Notes under the pieces: model-generated | Databases searched by the model: none | The model's input: only the letters and a program-made list of their open reading frames with translations | Told to the model about the DNA's origin: nothing | Shown: piece after piece, positions 25,205-34,299 of the stretch | How the letters are laid out: the number at the start of each line of letters is the position of its first letter | How positions within the stretch are numbered: position 1 is the first letter of the stretch | Made by a program: the position numbers and the translations under genes | Source of the DNA: Acidiluteibacter sp965660325 | GTDB lineage: Bacteria; Bacteroidota; Bacteroidia; Flavobacteriales_E; Vicingaceae | DNA length: 42,161 bases | Assembly: GCA_965660325.1 (NCBI GenBank) | Contig: CBFHZL010000009.1 | Location: 1 to 42,161, forward strand | Direction of reading: 5' to 3'

Positions 25205-28122
25205 GGGGTAGACTTTAAGTAAATACTAAAAGTTGTTCCCTCTCTAGGTTTACTTTTCACATCAATATATCCACCTGAACTTTCTACCATATCATTAATT
25301 AAGTGCAGACCAACTCCAGTACCCTCCACGTGATCGTGAAAACGCTTAAACATTTTAAACAATTGATCGCCGGAATTTTCTAAATCCATCCCCAACCCAT
25401 TATCTTGAATTTCAAAAACAATATATTTCTCCTCTCTTCGTGTACTGATTTTTATGTGTAACTGCTTCTCAGGGTTTCTATATTTTACAGCATTTGAAGT
25501 TAGGTTATAAATGATACTGTATAAATAAGTTCGGTTAAAGTGAATAACAGGTGCAGCGGAAAAGTCTATCCTTATTTCAGCATTACTCTTTGCTATCTGC
25601 AATGAAATCGCTTGACGAACTTCATTAAATAAATTTTCAAAATGGAGGTCCTCAAGCACTAAATCGACATTTCTTACTTTTAATAATTCAACTAAACCTT
25701 TGACCAAACTATCCAGTTGACGAGATGAAGTACCCAACATACCAAACACCTCTTTTGGTTTACCCTCATCAAATAGTTGCATTTTTTCAAGCATCTCTAC
25801 AAGACCTATAATATTTACAACAGGGTTCTTTAAATCGTGTGAAACAGCATATGCAAACTGCTCTAACTTTCGGTTTTTCTGAGTAATTTCAGCGGTACGC
25901 AACGCTACTAATTTTTTCAATTGGATATTTCGTTTCCGAAGCTGTTTCGTTTTAAAGGATATAAACAAATAAATACCTATTCCTAGAATAATTAGGATTA
26001 ATAAATAAAACCATGGCTGCAACCAATAAGGTTTGCTTATCTCCAATTTTAAGGTGTGCATATGGTATATAATACCACTTTCTGAAGCTGCCTTTAAGCG
26101 AACTTCATATGAACCATAGTCTAGATCATTTAAATTAAACGAATTGTCATCAATAAGAGTCCAATCATCTTGGCTGTCAGTGACAAAATAGCTGTATTCC
26201 AAAAATGAATTTTGAATCAAATCAGGATTAGTGAAACTTATCTTATAAGACTCTCTAAAAGGCAAAAACCACTGATTATTTGCTCCAGACTGATTATCCA
26301 GCAAAACATTAACGGAAGATGTATTGAATTGAGTTTCTTCTGAGGCATTAAAGTAAATAATACCTTGCTCAGTCCCATAATAGACCCAGTTGGTATTGGA
26401 ATGATGGTAAGCAGCATTTGATCTAAACGTGGACTCAAAGTAGAGTGTAAGCTTGGTCGCTTTTACCCGGTTTTGTGGAGTCCATTTTAGCAATGCTTGC
26501 TGCCCTGTTAACCACAACCCATTTTGATTGTCAACCAGTAGCGTATTTGAATAATTGTTTCCGAGCACATCCGATAGGTCGATAAAGGAGAAGCTATTCC
26601 CTTGGTAATTCATAATGCCGTCACCTTGAGTTGCTGCCCAAATTTCTTGATTGCTATCAATTCCAAAGTCTAACAGTTTGACCGGTGGCAAATCTTGTGG
26701 AATAATTAAACTACTATCAGATAAATTAATGTATCCGAAACCATCATCGCCGTTCACAAACCACAACTGATTGTCATATAGCGCAATTCTAGATAAATCA
26801 TTTCTACTAAAGTTACTGCTTGCAGAATAATGCTTCAATCGTCCATTCTCAAATGTATACAACCCTTCGTAACTTGTACTAATCCACATATTGCCATCCG
26901 CATCACTAGCAATATCTGCAACAGAAGAAATATTTTTAATGAGCTGTGTCAACTCTAACTCAGAATCCAATAGCCAAACCCCATCCTCTTCAGTACCGAT
27001 TACTAATCCATCAGGATGATTGCGAATCGTTGAAACTAGTTTCTCTTGAAGCTGATTTATAGAAGCCGGTACTTCTTGTAATATTTTTCCATCTTGATAG
27101 AAGCTCAGACCATTTCGACCGCCCACTACCATGCAATTATTCGCCATAAAATTAATGGCATTGATTTTTTGATTACCTAACTGCTTATTAGAAAGATAAT
27201 AAAAAGTAGTTGATGGCAATGCCCAAAGACCATGACCATAGGTTGCCACATATATAGCACCGTTAGGCGATAGATAGAGTTTGGTTACTGAAAATGGCCG
27301 TGACTCGTGATCAGTTTTAGCACCTGAAAGCAGCAATCCACCTTGCAGATTATAGTCATATAATCCACTGGTAGAACCCACAACAAGACGTTCGTTTGTA
27401 GCTAAAACTGATTTGATTTCCCCATTAATCTCAGGCATAAGCAATGGCTCCGTTTCACCTGAGGACTTTAGTCTTACAATAGTATTATCCACTACAGCGT
27501 AGAGTGTTTCTTCAAAAATGGTAACTGAGGACACCCTACTCCCATCAAAATAATGTTGACTAACCGACCAATTTCCGTCTGCAAGTATCTGCGCTACTTT
27601 CAAGCCTTGCGTAGTGCAGAAGTAAAACAAGCTTCCGTGTTCAAAAACCTGATTAACTGTACCGCTATTAACTACTTGTTTAGTACCTTCTATTTCATAG
27701 TCATCATTGAGTGTATAGCAGTTTCCGCCTTGATCAAATACGAAATGTTTGGATTCGTATCCAACAATTGCGACTACCTTACCCTTTAGCGTTGCAGAAA
27801 CTTTCTCAGAAATAGGTAAGGAGGATATGAAGCCCTTAAAGTGGCCTACCAATTTTGGGTTTGGCGCCTGTTCTATGGCAGTTATTAAAGGAGACGTATG
27901 TGCATGCTGCAATTCTACACTCGTAAAGTCAAACCCATTATAACTTACCAATGAGTGATCGGTGGCTACTAATAGTGTCCCTTCAGTTGTTGTGTGCATA
28001 TCGTACACATAGTCCATATTACTGATACCGTCAGAAAGTTGGCTAATTGACAACTCCTGTGCCGTCAAACTACCGTAAATGGATGATAGGACCGAAAGGA
28101 AAGCTATTATAATCTTCTTCAT
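25201..28122 (-). CDS. Periplasmic propeller-type sensor histidine kinase
   Basis: A 973-residue kinase. It has a signal peptide (1-22), a periplasmic beta-propeller region (about 25-590) with repeats of the two-component-regulator propeller type (DGNMWISTSYEGLYTFENG, NQEIWAATQGDGIMNY, NQNGLWLT), and a Y_Y_Y-type domain (about 610-690). One transmembrane helix (about 699-720) and a short coiled coil follow. HisKA has phospho-accepting His762 in SHDLKNP, and HATPase has N-box NLTSNAVKY, DNGLGMD and GTGVGLHLI. Unlike the hybrid HTCS proteins of Bacteroides, it ends after the ATPase domain, with no receiver or AraC domain. Those functions are supplied by the neighbouring separate genes. The ligand is unknown. 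Confidence 0.93.
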   Translation of the reverse strand: MKKIIIAFLSVLSSIYGSLTAQELSISQLSDGISNMDYVYDMHTTTEGTLLVATDHSLVSYNGFDFTSVELQHAHTSPLITAIEQAPNPKLVGHFKGFISSLPISEKVSATLKGKVVAIVGYESKHFVFDQGGNCYTLNDDYEIEGTKQVVNSGTVNQVFEHGSLFYFCTTQGLKVAQILADGNWSVSQHYFDGSRVSSVTIFEETLYAVVDNTIVRLKSSGETEPLLMPEINGEIKSVLATNERLVVGSTSGLYDYNLQGGLLLSGAKTDHESRPFSVTKLYLSPNGAIYVATYGHGLWALPSTTFYYLSNKQLGNQKINAINFMANNCMVVGGRNGLSFYQDGKILQEVPASINQLQEKLVSTIRNHPDGLVIGTEEDGVWLLDSELELTQLIKNISSVADIASDADGNMWISTSYEGLYTFENGRLKHYSASSNFSRNDLSRIALYDNQLWFVNGDDGFGYINLSDSSLIIPQDLPPVKLLDFGIDSNQEIWAATQGDGIMNYQGNSFSFIDLSDVLGNNYSNTLLVDNQNGLWLTGQQALLKWTPQNRVKATKLTLYFESTFRSNAAYHHSNTNWVYYGTEQGIIYFNASEETQFNTSSVNVLLDNQSGANNQWFLPFRESYKISFTNPDLIQNSFLEYSYFVTDSQDDWTLIDDNSFNLNDLDYGSYEVRLKAASESGIIYHMHTLKLEISKPYWLQPWFYLLILIILGIGIYLFISFKTKQLRKRNIQLKKLVALRTAEITQKNRKLEQFAYAVSHDLKNPVVNIIGLVEMLEKMQLFDEGKPKEVFGMLGTSSRQLDSLVKGLVELLKVRNVDLVLEDLHFENLFNEVRQAISLQIAKSNAEIRIDFSAAPVIHFNRTYLYSIIYNLTSNAVKYRNPEKQLHIKISTRREEKYIVFEIQDNGLGMDLENSGDQLFKMFKRFHDHVEGTGVGLHLINDMVESSGGYIDVKSKPREGTTFSIYLKSTP

Positions 28123-28129
28123 TGCGAAA

Positions 28130-28157
28130 CAAATCTAATTTAATTTACGATGACCAA
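28130..28157 (-). promoter_or_regulatory. Candidate promoter of the sensor kinase gene
   Basis: On the minus strand, TTG at 28157-28155, a 17-base spacer and TAGATTTG (28137-28130) fit the Bacteroidota TTG/TAnnTTTG pattern, seven bases before the ATG. The very short leader implied would need a start close to, or within, the coding region, which lowers confidence. Confidence 0.35.
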
Positions 28158-28299
28158 GAACCAAACAACAACACTTTTAACTTGAAATCGCTTTCAAAAA
28201 TCATCTATAAAGGAGTTCTTATCAGCAATAAGCATACATTCATCGAAATTAAAATTAGTAAACTGTTTTGCACGCATAACTTTATAAAAAATTAAAGCT

Positions 28300-28674
28300 A
28301 TGAGCCAATGGAAAGTAAAACATATTGATGATGATAAGGTCTTGCACCTTATGCTGCATGAATATGTTTTCAAAAAAAGATCTGATGCAATTCTGCTCGA
28401 TCACTCCGAGCGAATAGATATCAACGAATCAGTTGATTTATATCTAATCAATACGTCAATGGTTTCGGCTGCTGACCTAAGTCAACTGCAAGAAAACCCT
28501 AAAGTAGAAGTCATCACATTTGAGCAGGAATATAGCACAACGATTAAAAACCTTACTCAATCCACCTTATCACTCAAAAAAGGGGATGATTCTATCATTA
28601 AAATAGAGGAATTGATTATCGAAACCATTTATCGCCTAACCGATCGATTGAGGCTAACCAATAAAGCAAGTTAA
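28300..28674 (+). CDS. Receiver-like protein lacking the phospho-acceptor Asp
   Basis: A 124-residue protein that reads as a diverged receiver domain. Strand 1 and the acidic pocket are present (VKHIDDDKV, Asp10-12). Strand 3 is VDLYLINTSM, where the expected phospho-acceptor Asp is Asn51 and the usual MPxMDG loop is lost. Strand 4 (VEVITFEQE) keeps a Thr, and a Lys follows strand 5 (TLSLKKG, Lys93 or Lys94). The C terminus is a helical tail. It is divergent from the sensor kinase gene and near its partner receivers, so it could be a competitor or adaptor in that pathway. It is not similar enough to name by family alone; 'pseudo-receiver' is my inference from the alignment by eye. Confidence 0.7.
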   Translation: MSQWKVKHIDDDKVLHLMLHEYVFKKRSDAILLDHSERIDINESVDLYLINTSMVSAADLSQLQENPKVEVITFEQEYSTTIKNLTQSTLSLKKGDDSIIKIEELIIETIYRLTDRLRLTNKAS

Positions 28675-28695
28675 ACCAATTAACAATGACCAATT

Positions 28696-28726
28696 AAAGA
28701 GCAGCTGCACAGCTGCTCTTTTTTTT
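28696..28726 (+). terminator. Terminator of the receiver-like gene
   Basis: A perfect 11-bp stem (AAAGAGCAGCT, loop GCAC, AGCTGCTCTTT) followed by a T-run, 22 bases after the stop codon at 28674. Confidence 0.85.
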
Positions 28727-28764
28727 GATAAAAAAAGTTTTACCACAGTTGATCTTCGCATAAA

Positions 28765-28785
28765 CCCTTCGACAAAATGCTCAGG
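28765..28785. repeat. Possible REP-like fragment
   Basis: CTTCGACAAAATGCTCAGG, within this span, resembles the CTTCGACAAGCTCAGG-type repeats widespread in intergenic DNA of many bacteria. Only one copy is visible here, without its inverted partner, so this rests on recall of the motif. Confidence 0.3.
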
Positions 28786-28815
28786 CCGACGCTTCTCGCC
28801 CTAAGACTTCAATGC

Positions 28816-28853
28816 ATAAAAAAACCTCTCTGCGATCATTATGCAGAGAGGTT
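28816..28853 (-). terminator. Terminator of tRNA-Gln
   Basis: An 11-bp stem (AACCTCTCTGC with GCAGAGAGGTT around a 9-base loop). On the minus strand it is followed by a U-run and lies 10 bases past the tRNA 3' end. A-runs on both sides could also allow termination from the plus strand. Confidence 0.75.
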
Positions 28854-28863
28854 AAAAAAAATG

Positions 28864-28936
28864 TTGCCCGACTAGGGCTCGAACCTAGACTCTTCGGTAC
28901 CAAAAACCGACGTGTTGCCAGTTACACCATCGGGCA
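28864..28936 (-). tRNA. tRNA-Gln (anticodon UUG)
   Basis: Read on the minus strand, a 73-base cloverleaf. The acceptor is TGCCCGA paired with TCGGGCA, with U8 and discriminator A. The D-stem is GTGT/ACAC. The anticodon stem TCGGT/ACCGA encloses the loop TTTTGGT with anticodon TTG, and the T-arm is CTAGG-TTCGAGC-CCTAG. CCA is not encoded in full. The gene is flanked by a good promoter match and a strong terminator, so it is transcribed alone. Confidence 0.93.
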
Positions 28937-28954
28937 ATCTTTGTTAAGAGATGC

Positions 28955-28982
28955 CAAAATTAATAATAATTTCTATTTCAAA
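28955..28982 (-). promoter_or_regulatory. Probable promoter of tRNA-Gln
   Basis: On the minus strand TTTG (28982-28979), a 16-base spacer and TAATTTTG (28962-28955) match the Bacteroidota -33/-7 elements. The expected start is about 12 bases before the tRNA 5' end. Confidence 0.55.
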
Positions 28983-29035
28983 AAATAAAAACCGCAAGAA
29001 TTTGTTGTTAGACTATTCTATTCCCTAAATATCTT

Positions 29036-29043
29036 TAAATTCG
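29036..29043 (+). promoter_or_regulatory. Candidate -7 promoter box of the DUF2723 gene
   Basis: TAAATTCG, a TAnnTTCG variant like the boxes at 35-42 and 3287-3294, lies 32 bases before the ATG at 29076. Confidence 0.4.
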
Positions 29044-29075
29044 CATCTGTTTGAATTATATTTTATCACATACAT

Positions 29076-32000
29076 ATGGATACTTTTAAGAAGTTAAACC
29101 TGTCGTTTGGTTGGGTTACTTGGTTAATAGCCACTTTTGTTTATTTATCGACTATTGAACCAACTACCAGCTTTTGGGATTGTGGTGAGTTTATCGCAAC
29201 AGCTTATAAACTACAGGTAGGCCACCCTCCAGGGGCTCCCCTCTTTTCTATGATTGCTCGATTTTTTATGTTGTTCTCAGGTCCTGAAAATGCTGCAATG
29301 ATGGTAAATATTCAGTCAGGACTTTCAAGTTCCTTTACGATTTTGTTCTTGTTCTGGACGATTACCTACTTCGCTAAGAAAATTGCAGAAAAATCTGGCG
29401 AGCTTACTGATGGTAAGATTTACGCCATTATGGGCAGTGGATTAGTTGGAGCGCTAGCCTACACTTTTAGTGACTCATTTTGGTTCTCCGCTGTGGAAGG
29501 TGAGGTTTACGCCATGTCATCTCTTTTTACTGCAATCGTTTTTTGGGCCATTTTAAAGTGGGAAAGCGTTGCTGACGAAAAGCATAACCTTCGTTGGATT
29601 GTATTGATTGCTTATTTAATGGGCCTTTCAATCGGGGTTCACTTATTGAACTTGCTTGCCATTCCTGCAATTGTATTTGTATACTACTTTAAGAAATATG
29701 AATTCTCTAGAAATGGATTTATAAAAGCAGGAGTTGTAGCTATTCTTATTTTAGGGTTTGTGCAGTATGGAATTATTCCTGGACTGATCAAAGGAGCAAC
29801 TATTTTTGAGCGCATCTTTACCAATGGAATGGGAATGCCATTTAATACCGGATTCTTCATTTATATTGCGTTGCTAATTGGGTTAATCATTTTTGGACTT
29901 TACTTCACACAGAAGAAAAACAAACCCATTTGGAATACTGCCATTTTATGTTTTACGGTAATCGTTTTAGGGTATTCTTCTTTTGCAGCTATCGTGATTC
30001 GTTCAAACGCAAACCCTCCAATGGACGAGAACAATCCTGAAAATGCATTTACCCTTTTATCTTACCTCAATCGGGAGCAGTATGGGGATCGTCCTTTATT
30101 TAATGGGCCTTCATTTAATTCTCCACTCGACCGACAAGACCCTTACGACGATGGCAGTCCTGTTTTTGTAAAAGATGAGGAAGTTGGTCAATATGTTATT
30201 TCTAACGATGGTAAAAATACAATTCCACAATACGATTCTCGATTTAAAACTCTTTTACCACGTATGTGGAACACAGAGGCTCCTCGCGTGAAACAATACA
30301 AGAGGTGGTCTAAATTTAAAGGAAAACCGGTTCAAACAGTTGACAACAGCGGAAAACCTACGGTAATTAATACACCTACATTTGGAGAAAACTTAAGATA
30401 CCTTTTCGCGTATCAAATGGACTGGATGTATTTCAGGTATTTTATGTGGAATTTCTCTGGCCGACAAAATGATACTCAAGGTCACGGTAACGTGCGTGAT
30501 GGAAACTGGATTACCGGAATTAAGTTCATTGATGAAATCAGGTTGGGCAACCAAGATTTCCTGCCTGAATCCATTACTGAAAATAATGCCAACAATAAAT
30601 ATTACATGTTACCGCTAATCCTAGGATTAATCGGTTTGTTATTTCAATTTAAGCAAGACAAAAACAATGGATTAATTGTGTTGCTGCTGTTCTTCTTTAC
30701 AGGATTGGCAATTGTGCTTTACCTAAATCAATATCCTCTGCAGCCAAGAGAGCGTGATTATGCTTATGCGGCTTCATTTTATGCATTTGCCATTTGGATT
30801 GGATTAGGTGTAATCGCTATAGCTGATTTGATTGCACAAAAAGCAAACATGAAAGTGGGTGCAATTGTAGCCAGTATTGCTTGCCTCGGGCTAGTGCCTG
30901 GAATTATGGCTGCAGAAAACTGGGATGATCACTCGAGAGCTGACCGATATACTGGTCGAGATTTCGCTAAAAACTACCTCGATTCTTGTGCGCCAAATGC
31001 GATACTATTTACCAACGGGGATAACGATACCTTCCCTTTATGGTATGTGCAAGAAGTGGAGGAGTACCGAACAGATGTTCGTGTGGTAAACTTGAGTTTA
31101 TTGAATACCGATTGGTACATCGAACAAGTAAGAAGAAAAGCCTACGACTCAGATGCATTGCCATTGAGTATCTCTCAAAAGAAGTACCGACAAGGAACAA
31201 ACGACTACTTACCTGTTGTTGACCGTAAGGAGCTTTCGGGGTATACTGATGTAGATAAAGTTATTGACTTTGTTTTATCAGACAATCCACAAACCAAAGT
31301 TCCTGTAGGAAGTGGTGAAAGCATCAACTTTGTTCCAACTAAACGCTTGCGCGTGAAAGTAAACAAAGAGAAGTTACTAAAAGATGGTACCATTAAACCG
31401 GAAGATGCAGACAAAATGGTCGACTACATCGAGTGGAGCGTAAAAGGAAGTTATATCCTTAAAAACGACTTAGCTGTACTTGATTTACTGGCTACGTCAG
31501 ATTGGGATCGTCCTATTTATTTTGCAAGCACAACCGGTCCAGATAGCTACATTGGATTAGAGAACTATTTCCGTCAAGAGGGAATGGCATACAGATTGGT
31601 ACCAATTAAAGCTGAGCGTGGTCCTGATGGAAATCCAGGGTTTATAGATAGTGAGATTTTATATACCAACGTAATGGAGAAATTCCAATGGGGTGGTATG
31701 GATAAAAATGACATCTACATGGATGAAACAAATCGCCGTATGACGATGAGCTTACGTATTCTATTCAACCGATTGGCTTCTGAGTTAATTGAAGAGAAGG
31801 ATAATGAAAAAGCAAAAGAAGTGCTCGATAAAGCATTTGAAGTGATGCCTGACAAAACGGTACCGTACGACATCTTCGCTATGTTCTTGGTTGAGAACTA
31901 TTACAAAATAGGTGAGTTTGAGAAAGCCAATACCATTACAGCTCGGATAGTAGATATCTTTAGCAAGGATGTAGCTTATTATAATTCATTATCTCCAGAG

Positions 32001-32165
32001 CTACAGCGAGCATTTAGAAGCGATCAACAGCAAGCGATGGGTGTATTGCAGCGCTTGTATCAAATGGTGAGTCAACAGTACCCACAAAGCCCAGAATTCC
32101 AAAAAGAAATAGAGAATAAAATTGCTCCATATTTTAATACTGGAATCAGACAACAAGACAGATAG
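29076..32165 (+). CDS. DUF2723 multi-spanning membrane protein (glycosyltransferase-like)
   Basis: A 1029-residue inner-membrane protein of the DUF2723 family. The opening, with WLIATFVYLSTIEPTTSFWD, EFIATAYKLQVGHPPGAP and a helix-rich region to about residue 320, resembles the lumenal-loop motifs of protein O-mannosyltransferases (GT-C fold), and the acidic pair of the first loop (WDCGEF) fits a catalytic Asp/Glu. More helices lie at about 510-610. The C-terminal 400 residues are soluble (NGDNDTFPLWYVQEVEEYRTDVRVVNLSLLN) and end in TPR-like helices. Family members are candidates for glycosylating exported proteins in Bacteroidota; the acceptor here is unknown. It is monocistronic, with its own terminator. 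Confidence 0.87.
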   Translation: MDTFKKLNLSFGWVTWLIATFVYLSTIEPTTSFWDCGEFIATAYKLQVGHPPGAPLFSMIARFFMLFSGPENAAMMVNIQSGLSSSFTILFLFWTITYFAKKIAEKSGELTDGKIYAIMGSGLVGALAYTFSDSFWFSAVEGEVYAMSSLFTAIVFWAILKWESVADEKHNLRWIVLIAYLMGLSIGVHLLNLLAIPAIVFVYYFKKYEFSRNGFIKAGVVAILILGFVQYGIIPGLIKGATIFERIFTNGMGMPFNTGFFIYIALLIGLIIFGLYFTQKKNKPIWNTAILCFTVIVLGYSSFAAIVIRSNANPPMDENNPENAFTLLSYLNREQYGDRPLFNGPSFNSPLDRQDPYDDGSPVFVKDEEVGQYVISNDGKNTIPQYDSRFKTLLPRMWNTEAPRVKQYKRWSKFKGKPVQTVDNSGKPTVINTPTFGENLRYLFAYQMDWMYFRYFMWNFSGRQNDTQGHGNVRDGNWITGIKFIDEIRLGNQDFLPESITENNANNKYYMLPLILGLIGLLFQFKQDKNNGLIVLLLFFFTGLAIVLYLNQYPLQPRERDYAYAASFYAFAIWIGLGVIAIADLIAQKANMKVGAIVASIACLGLVPGIMAAENWDDHSRADRYTGRDFAKNYLDSCAPNAILFTNGDNDTFPLWYVQEVEEYRTDVRVVNLSLLNTDWYIEQVRRKAYDSDALPLSISQKKYRQGTNDYLPVVDRKELSGYTDVDKVIDFVLSDNPQTKVPVGSGESINFVPTKRLRVKVNKEKLLKDGTIKPEDADKMVDYIEWSVKGSYILKNDLAVLDLLATSDWDRPIYFASTTGPDSYIGLENYFRQEGMAYRLVPIKAERGPDGNPGFIDSEILYTNVMEKFQWGGMDKNDIYMDETNRRMTMSLRILFNRLASELIEEKDNEKAKEVLDKAFEVMPDKTVPYDIFAMFLVENYYKIGEFEKANTITARIVDIFSKDVAYYNSLSPELQRAFRSDQQQAMGVLQRLYQMVSQQYPQSPEFQKEIENKIAPYFNTGIRQQDR

Positions 32166-32187
32166 GAGAATATCCAATGAACTAACA

Positions 32188-32232
32188 AGTCCTCATCGTG
32201 AGCAGTCAACTGCTTTGGTGGGGACTTTTTTT
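32188..32232 (+). terminator. Terminator of the DUF2723 gene
   Basis: A long hairpin. The outer 10-bp stem (AGTCCTCATC with GGTGGGGACT, three G-U pairs) and inner AGCAGT-CA-ACTGCT stem are followed by seven T. It begins 22 bases after the stop of the DUF2723 gene. Confidence 0.8.
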
Positions 32233-32437
32233 ATTAGCATTCACTTCTAAAGTAACCGACGAAGAAATCGTTATTTTTGAATTGTATGATATTTTAGGAA
32301 AGAAACAGATAACCAAGCAATTAAGACCTGCTTCAGAACATCAAGTTTTATTATCTGCTGTACAACCTGGGATCTATTTTTATCGTCTTATTAAAGGAAA
32401 CGAAGCAGTAGAAAGCGGAAAACTAATCATAGAATAA
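32198..32437 (+). pseudogene. Fragment of a T9SS type A sorting tail
   Basis: An open frame of 79 residues whose last 60 match the second half of a type A sorting domain (DEEIVIFELYDILGKKQ, LLSAVQPGIYFYRLIKGNEAVESGKLII). The first half of the domain, including the PNP motif, and any cargo domain are missing. The only start, GTG at 32198, lies inside the terminator hairpin of the previous gene, and residues 1-16 are encoded by that hairpin and its T-run. I read it as the remnant of a deleted secreted-protein gene. The alternative, a small secreted peptide whose hydrophobic N terminus acts as a signal, is less likely. Its TAA is directly followed by the TTG start of the next gene. Confidence 0.55.
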
Positions 32438-34231
32438 TTGAAAAGTTTAATTACCATATGTATTTGGTTTTGGGCGGTGCATTGTACCGCCCAAAATTTA
32501 ATATGGAATCACTCGTTTGAGGATACAGCAACCATAGTGAATGGATTTGACTGGCCTGCAGACTGGGAAATGGCAAGTGGACCAATATCAGGGCCTGAGT
32601 TTTACAATACCTACCAAGATACTTTATGGACAGTGCCTCTATCTCTAGCAGGTTATCAATTTGCTCAAAATGGAAACAATTATTTAGGGTTAGGAATATA
32701 TTATTTTGTAAATTCTAATACAAAATCAATTAGAGATTACATCCAAACTCAATTAAAGCAACCATTACAAACCGATACTAATTATTGTTTAAAGATTCAT
32801 ATAAATTTACCAGATTCTATGCAATATGCTTCCCGCAGCCAATTAGGGATTTACTTTTCTAATAACCGGGTTTCTTCGTCTTCTAATTTCAATTTACCCT
32901 ATACGCCACAGATTATTGTTTCTCCTACCCAATACATATCCGATAAAGAGAATTGGACGGTATTTAACCATTCCTATAAAGCTACAGGTGGCGAGCGTTT
33001 TTTAGTGATGGGTAATTTTAATGATACTACAGCAATTGATACACTTTTCATTGGAGGTGGGAATTATCAGCCAAGTTATTATGGAACTTACTACTTCATT
33101 GATAACCTTTATTTAGGCAGTTGTGATAGTTTACCGATTAGTTTTGATGGGAGTGTAAAAGCAGCACTAGAAAATACGCCTTGCTATACGAATCCAATTT
33201 CTCTAACAGTAAGTTACACCAATGAAGGAGAAGAATGGCTCGATTTTACTAAAGATACGTTGTCCCTTACAGCAGAAGTAAGACGCAATGGCACATTGGT
33301 GCAAACCATTACTCAAGAAATTAATAATAATGCGCTTAATCCAATTTCCAACCACCCTTTAATTGGTGGAACTACCGCAGAATTTTTACTTCAAAATTTT
33401 GATTTTAGCACCATCGGTGCTACGTATAATCTAATAGTCACAGCAAGTTTCTCAAAAGATGAGGTAGCTGCAAATAATATCTTTGATACTACGTTTACTA
33501 CTAATCAGCAAATAGGAACTTTTTCCATTTCTGATGATACTATTTGCAGTGGAGAAGAAGTAAGACTTTTTAGTTCAGCTCATGTAGGAACAGCCCAATG
33601 GCAATTTAGTGATGATTTCAGCACATGGCAAAACTTGCCTATTGGAGTTTCTGCTGTTCACACGCCTATTTCTAATCCTACTTTTTATCGCTTAAGTGTT
33701 TGCGATGTAATCTATTCAGATACCTTTCAGGTGGTCAATCCTACTCAAGTTATTTTAAAAGATACTTCCTTTAATGGCTGTAAAAATACGTCACTTACCA
33801 TTACACCTTTAGTTACGGCGCCTATCCAACAATTATTTTGGTACAGCTCACCAACAGCAGAAACACCCTTTTATCAAGGTTTTACTTATGAGTTTACTAT
33901 TTCTCAAAATCAAACTTTCTACTTAGCAACTGTAGTAGATAGTTGTGAAAGCACTGCAAGAAGTGAAGTAAAAATTAGAGCAGATAAATGTGAATTGCTA
34001 ATCCCCAATATATTTACGCCAAACGGCGATGGACTAAACGATGTGTGGGAGTTTCAAAATGCAAACGGTAAGCGCTTTAATGTAGTTATCTTCAACCGAT
34101 GGGGAGCGGTGATCGCCAACTGGAAAGACAACCAACCTTGGGATGGAGGAAACTTAGAAAGCGGCACGTATTATTATGTCGTAGAAACGGACGAAGAGAC
34201 ATACAGAGGTACGGTGAGTTTGGTGAAGTAG
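32438..34231 (+). CDS. Large secreted protein with T9SS type B (CHU_C) sorting domain
   Basis: A 597-residue exported protein. TTG at 32438 is the start, because it gives a signal peptide (MKSLITICIWFWAVHCTAQ). The first 200 residues (NLIWNHSFEDT, then YFIDNLYLGSC) resemble lectin-like or carbohydrate-binding jelly-roll regions found in such proteins. The middle (about 230-510) is Ig-like and adhesin-like, with several Cys. The last 85 residues are the gliding-associated/type B tail (IPNIFTPNGDGLNDVWEF, VVIFNRWGAVI, WDGGN, GTYYYVVETD). It is likely exposed on or released from the surface through T9SS. Possible roles are adhesion or gliding, but no enzyme motif is seen. Confidence 0.85.
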   Translation: MKSLITICIWFWAVHCTAQNLIWNHSFEDTATIVNGFDWPADWEMASGPISGPEFYNTYQDTLWTVPLSLAGYQFAQNGNNYLGLGIYYFVNSNTKSIRDYIQTQLKQPLQTDTNYCLKIHINLPDSMQYASRSQLGIYFSNNRVSSSSNFNLPYTPQIIVSPTQYISDKENWTVFNHSYKATGGERFLVMGNFNDTTAIDTLFIGGGNYQPSYYGTYYFIDNLYLGSCDSLPISFDGSVKAALENTPCYTNPISLTVSYTNEGEEWLDFTKDTLSLTAEVRRNGTLVQTITQEINNNALNPISNHPLIGGTTAEFLLQNFDFSTIGATYNLIVTASFSKDEVAANNIFDTTFTTNQQIGTFSISDDTICSGEEVRLFSSAHVGTAQWQFSDDFSTWQNLPIGVSAVHTPISNPTFYRLSVCDVIYSDTFQVVNPTQVILKDTSFNGCKNTSLTITPLVTAPIQQLFWYSSPTAETPFYQGFTYEFTISQNQTFYLATVVDSCESTARSEVKIRADKCELLIPNIFTPNGDGLNDVWEFQNANGKRFNVVIFNRWGAVIANWKDNQPWDGGNLESGTYYYVVETDEETYRGTVSLVK

Positions 34232-34299
34232 TGGTTATCAAAGTAGGTCGTATACTTATGTGTTATTTAAAAAGCAAAACCAATTTTTATTCAATCCAT

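Noticed and set aside
31009..31414. Three short frames on both strands inside the DUF2723 gene
   Set aside because: All lie within the C-terminal soluble region of a continuous 1029-codon gene, with no independent signals.
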